Assembly (NCBI GenBank): GCA_030407005.1
Contig: JAUDYN010000004.1
Location: 1,922,001-1,986,000, forward strand
Source of the DNA: Desarmillaria ectypa
Lineage: Eukaryota; Basidiomycota; Agaricomycetes; Agaricales; Physalacriaceae
Direction of reading: 5' to 3'
DNA length: 64,000 nucleotides
Shown: one piece after another, positions 60,627-64,000 of the stretch
Layout: every line of letters starts with the position of its first letter
Position numbering within the stretch: position 1 is the first letter of the stretch
The notes under the pieces: generated by a model
Told to the model about the DNA's origin: nothing
Seen by the model: the letters and a program-made list of their open reading frames with translations, nothing else
Database searches by the model: none
Program-made: the position numbers and the translations under genes

Positions 60627-62045
60627 ATGGGTTCACACTCTCAGAGAATGTATGCCACATTTGACCCTTCCCACATTGATTCCGGACTCATTCATGCCTC
60701 TGGTGGTCCACACTCTAACAAATATCTTTCCACTCCTTCCTCCTTTCAAACACTCGAAGACGAGTCAGATCCCCCATATGTTCCTAAGGACGGAGGTGGT
60801 AGTCAGTGCACTCCAGGTGACCATGACATCTTGCATGCGCTGAGGCCTAGTTCACTCGGATGGCCGTCTCAATCTTATCATCCAGTACTCAACACTCCTT
60901 TCTCTGGTTATCAGACACAAGTGTACGATTATCTACCTCAGTCTCATTCTCCCACCTACCCCGTATTACCAACCACGGAGCACTCGGTAAGTGCATGACA
61001 ATGGGTGAATCTCTCGGTAAATTCATTAAAAGATCCCCTTCTGCAGGCATATACCCGCACGAACAACGGTCACCATTGGGCCGACCACGGGGTGCGCACT
61101 GGGTCCCCGTATCACTTCCCCATCGGTTCACATCATGACAGTATCGATAGTGTGCTAGATACACACCCGCCATTCTCCTCTACCCCATCCTTCCAAGGCC
61201 AAGGGAGACCTTATCGTGGTCACACTGGTGGTCGGGCCCGATCATCGGGATTACCAGTAATCCCCATGCCCTACGCGCAGCGGAGCTACAAACATGAGTC
61301 TCCAAAGGATGTTCATCTTACGGGATATTCCGACTCATCGAAATCGGGAATACCTGACGCGGGCTCATTTTTGCGAAATGTTCTGAATATTCCTGCACAT
61401 ATCCCAATCCACCTAAGCTCCCTCAGGGATCCGCGGGACAAGGCTGGAAGGCCTCCTTATTCCATCCCTCAACTGGCCGCCGTCGCGATTTACAGCAATC
61501 CGCGTAATAAGACGTCGGCGGCTGAAATTAGACAGGTCCTTATGGATCGTTTCGAATATTTCCGACATAATGAAAGCCAGCTGAAGGTTTGTCAGTCATA
61601 CATGTTCTTCTGATAGCATTCTGACGATTAATATATCCAGGAAACCCTCAAGCACGCCCTGTCTCATCATTTGCTTTTCCAACGAGCTCCACGTGCACAT
61701 ACGGAGCCCGGAAAGGGTGGTTTCTGGTACCTCGAAGTTAGCAATCCACGCAGTTCACGTTCACATCAACGTACTGCTAGGCGTAATAGCTTCCCGATCA
61801 AGCATACCAAAACTGTGCTGGCTACCTTCTCTGATAGAGCCTCGGCGCAGCGACAGAGGTCTCTCCCGGCACGAGTTGATAAAGAGACGACCTTCAGCAC
61901 ACCCTCATCCTCATATATCCACGGTCTTTACTTCACTTCGGCATATTCAACCGACTCTCCTCCTTTCCCTGACTCTTTCGGAGGGAATTCCTACTCATCC
62001 ACTTTTCCTGAGACAGGCTACATGTTATATTCTCACTCGCGATAA
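60627..62045 (+). CDS. Forkhead-type transcription factor, divergent
   Basis: Putative DNA-binding regulator of about 420 residues in three exons. The N-terminal 230 residues are low-complexity, rich in Ser, Pro, His and Tyr (MGSHSQRMYATFDPSHIDSG). The winged-helix domain follows: RPPYSIPQLAAVAIYSNPRN, KTSAAEIRQVLMDRFEYFRH, NESQLKETLKHALSHHLLFQ, and PGKGGFWYLEVS, which is the forkhead wing with its GKG-x-W. The recognition helix reads ETLKHALSHHLLF where classical members have NSIRHNLSLHxxF; both Asn residues are replaced. The tail is Ser/Arg-rich and then Ser/Tyr-rich. The domain call is sound in overall pattern; target site and role are unknown. Confidence 0.8.
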
Positions 62046-62430
62046 GTTTAGAAAACCTCGTCTTCGTGTAACTTGTTGCTTCCCCGCGGCAACTTTCGCA
62101 TATACAAGTCATTCCGAACACAGAAGCAGAAGATCCCCAGAGCGGATGTCCGACTAAATTTTACTGCGTAATTGCACGTTCTTTCCAATTAGTTTACCAA
62201 TCATCGCCTTGTATACTATGTTTTCACTGTCATATTACATTCACCTTCCCTTGTTTTTGCTATCCTCGCTTTCATCTGATTTTTTCATATCCCTTTAAAA
62301 CGTCTTCCGTGTATATTCAGACATCTCACATGTAGCACCTCAATACATTCTTCAGATGCTTGCAGAAGTCTAATCGTCCAAGAACATCAGCCCGCTTGAA
62401 CAATATTCGATATTCGTACTTACTTAAAAA
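62046..62430. other. Convergent 3' region, forkhead gene / photolyase
   Basis: 385 bp between stop codons, AT-rich, with repeated TTTT runs; holds the 3' ends of both transcripts. Nothing else recognised. Confidence 0.4.
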
Positions 62431-64000
62431 TCACATCTCTCCAGGAGTCTTGAACCGCCTCAAAGCCCTTTCTCTCGTTTCTTTATAGTCAACAATTGGT
62501 AAAGGATACCCCAGAGCTCGAGCAGTCTTGGCAGATGGGTTGTGTATCTCTACGAGGAACGATAAGCCCCGTGACGGATGGTACCTGCTAATCAACATAC
62601 CGGGAGTCTTGATTGATGCTAACTCCGGAACAAAATGTCTGATAAAATCGCCCTTCGGGTCGGTCTATGCCGACGGTAAGAAAGGATCATAACAAGTCCA
62701 GAGACCCTGACCTTGACACTCTGATTGTACGGGTTGAATATCCGGAAATAAGGGCAAGGATCCACACCTGTACTAGCGCACCACTGCCAACCGCCGTTGT
62801 TAGATGCAAGGTCGCCGTCAATGAGATTTTCCATGAAGTACTGTAGAACGTAAGTTAGTCATAGAGAGACCATTGTGATACAGGACTGACCCGTTCGCCA
62901 ACTCTCCAATCAAACATAAGGTTCTTAGTAAGAAACATAGCAGTAATCATCCTGAGACGGTTATGAATCCAGCCCATTTCTCGGATACACCTCATGGCAG
63001 CGTCGACGATAGGATATCCCGTCATACCGTTCTTCCAGGCCTTCAGCAGTTCGCCATCGGAATCCTTCGAACCCCCCTTCTCTGAAGATTGATGAGCTTC
63101 CCAGACGACGGCGGCATATTTTTCTAGCCATGGTCTGCCCATGCTGACTCTTGGGAAGGTGACAACTAGGTTGATATAGAAATCGCGCCACGCCAATTCT
63201 TGCACCCATCTACCGACCCCCGTCGTCTTTCCTCCATTGACTTTATTGACCCCAAGTAGCTTCATAGTAGCACGAACACATGTGCGCGCAGAAATCACTC
63301 CTGCTGACAGATAAGGACTTCAAGAACACATAAACACATATATGTAATACAAGTGATAATACTGACCTGATACGACTTGTGGCATCACTATCTGCTTCAT
63401 CGCGACGCGTGTCGTACTTGACAATGCGACTAGATATTTTAGATTCTTCCGCACCAGAAGCGAGAGGGTCTGCAGATCCCATTTGAGAAGAGCGCGCTTT
63501 GGTGTGTAAGAACCTATCCAGTATCTAGATCCACTTTAGTTCTACGATTTTATTCAATGAAAAACGACGTACTGAAAGAGCTTTCTCTTCGCCTGCTGGC
63601 CAGACAAGTGCCGTTTTCTCTTTGGTGAGTTCATCTAACTCAAATCCTTCCACAAAAGTTGGTATTGGGCTGTCGAACAAGTTAAAGTACCCGCTGTTCC
63701 GAATTGATTCAGAGTTGGGTTTCGGTGGAGCACAAGCTTCAAGATAATAAGGAAGATTATCGTTTAACTTTACCAACCACCTTCGTTGATACGCCGAATA
63801 GACCTGTGAAATCGAAAGAGATGTCATCAAATTTTCGTGGACAGAAGGTCCTGTTCTTACCACGTAAGGCTTGTTTTCACCGGAAACAATGACGCCAGGA
63901 TCTACAATACATTTGTCATGAACAAAAGTGGCGTTGATTCCGTCCCGCTTGGCCAAAGAGCAAACTTTGATATCACGCCGCATTTCATCGATTTCGTATT
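62431..64000 (-). CDS. PHR1: DNA photolyase (class I CPD photolyase), 5' part outside window
   Basis: FAD-dependent light-driven repair enzyme for UV-induced cyclobutane dimers. Only the part from [20 protein letters not shown] onward is in the window; the start lies beyond base 64000. The antenna-domain end reads [20 protein letters not shown] and [20 protein letters not shown]. The FAD-binding helical domain has [80 protein letters not shown] and [10 protein letters not shown], then [20 protein letters not shown] and RFKTPGEM. The residues that hold FAD and the Trp-rich electron path are present where visible. Several short introns. Confidence 0.92.

Overview
The window is nuclear DNA from a filamentous basidiomycete, most likely an Agaricomycete. 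Almost every gene is cut by several short introns of about 50 to 60 bases with GT-AG ends. The gene content is fungal: Kre9/Knh1-like GPI proteins, Vtc1, Swc4, Grr1, exocyst subunits and a Ser/Thr-rich membrane protein of basidiomycete type. No viral, plasmid, CRISPR or insertion-sequence feature is visible. About 32 protein genes fit in 64 kb. I could not find a tRNA or rRNA gene by eye. CDS coordinates below run from start codon to stop codon and include introns; exon joins were worked out by hand from splice sites and family conservation.

Layout. 0-9 kb: exocyst SEC10, a mitochondrial-type enoyl-CoA hydratase, quinolinate phosphoribosyltransferase (BNA6), and two uncharacterised genes around 7.8 kb. 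9.5-17 kb: a looser accessory stretch with a mucin-like single-span membrane protein and a tandem pair of secreted GPI-anchored Kre9/Knh1-like proteins, flanked by two gene-poor intervals (11.1-12.9 and 14.8-16.9 kb). 17-24.5 kb: Gemin2-like, a lysine-rich nuclear-type protein, a small basic protein, a dual-specificity phosphatase and ARF1. 24.7-33 kb: exocyst SEC15, an HAD phosphatase and two adjacent alpha-tubulin genes. 33-48 kb: a hormone-sensitive-lipase-type hydrolase, CPSF100/CFT2, SWC4/DMAP1, an AAA ATPase, VTC1, U1-C and LSM3. 48-64 kb: GRR1-like F-box/LRR protein, GLN4, ARPC5, an F-box/WD40/UIM protein, a PAF-acetylhydrolase, a divergent forkhead factor and the 3' part of a photolyase gene that runs off the window.

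Shared themes. RNA processing (Gemin2, CFT2, U1-C, LSM3), cytoskeleton and exocytosis (two tubulins, ARPC5, SEC10, SEC15, ARF1) and SCF-type ubiquitin ligase adaptors (GRR1, F-box/WD40/UIM) recur. Many genes are divergent pairs separated by only 80-170 bp, so shared promoters are likely. The tightest is U1-C/LSM3 with 83 bp between start codons. The window is mostly housekeeping. The points most worth a second look are the tandem Kre9/Knh1 genes with a shared GC-AG intron, the snRNP divergent promoter, the telomere-like repeat in the lipase/CFT2 promoter, the forkhead domain with altered recognition helix, and the unresolved gene at 6.85-7.78 kb.
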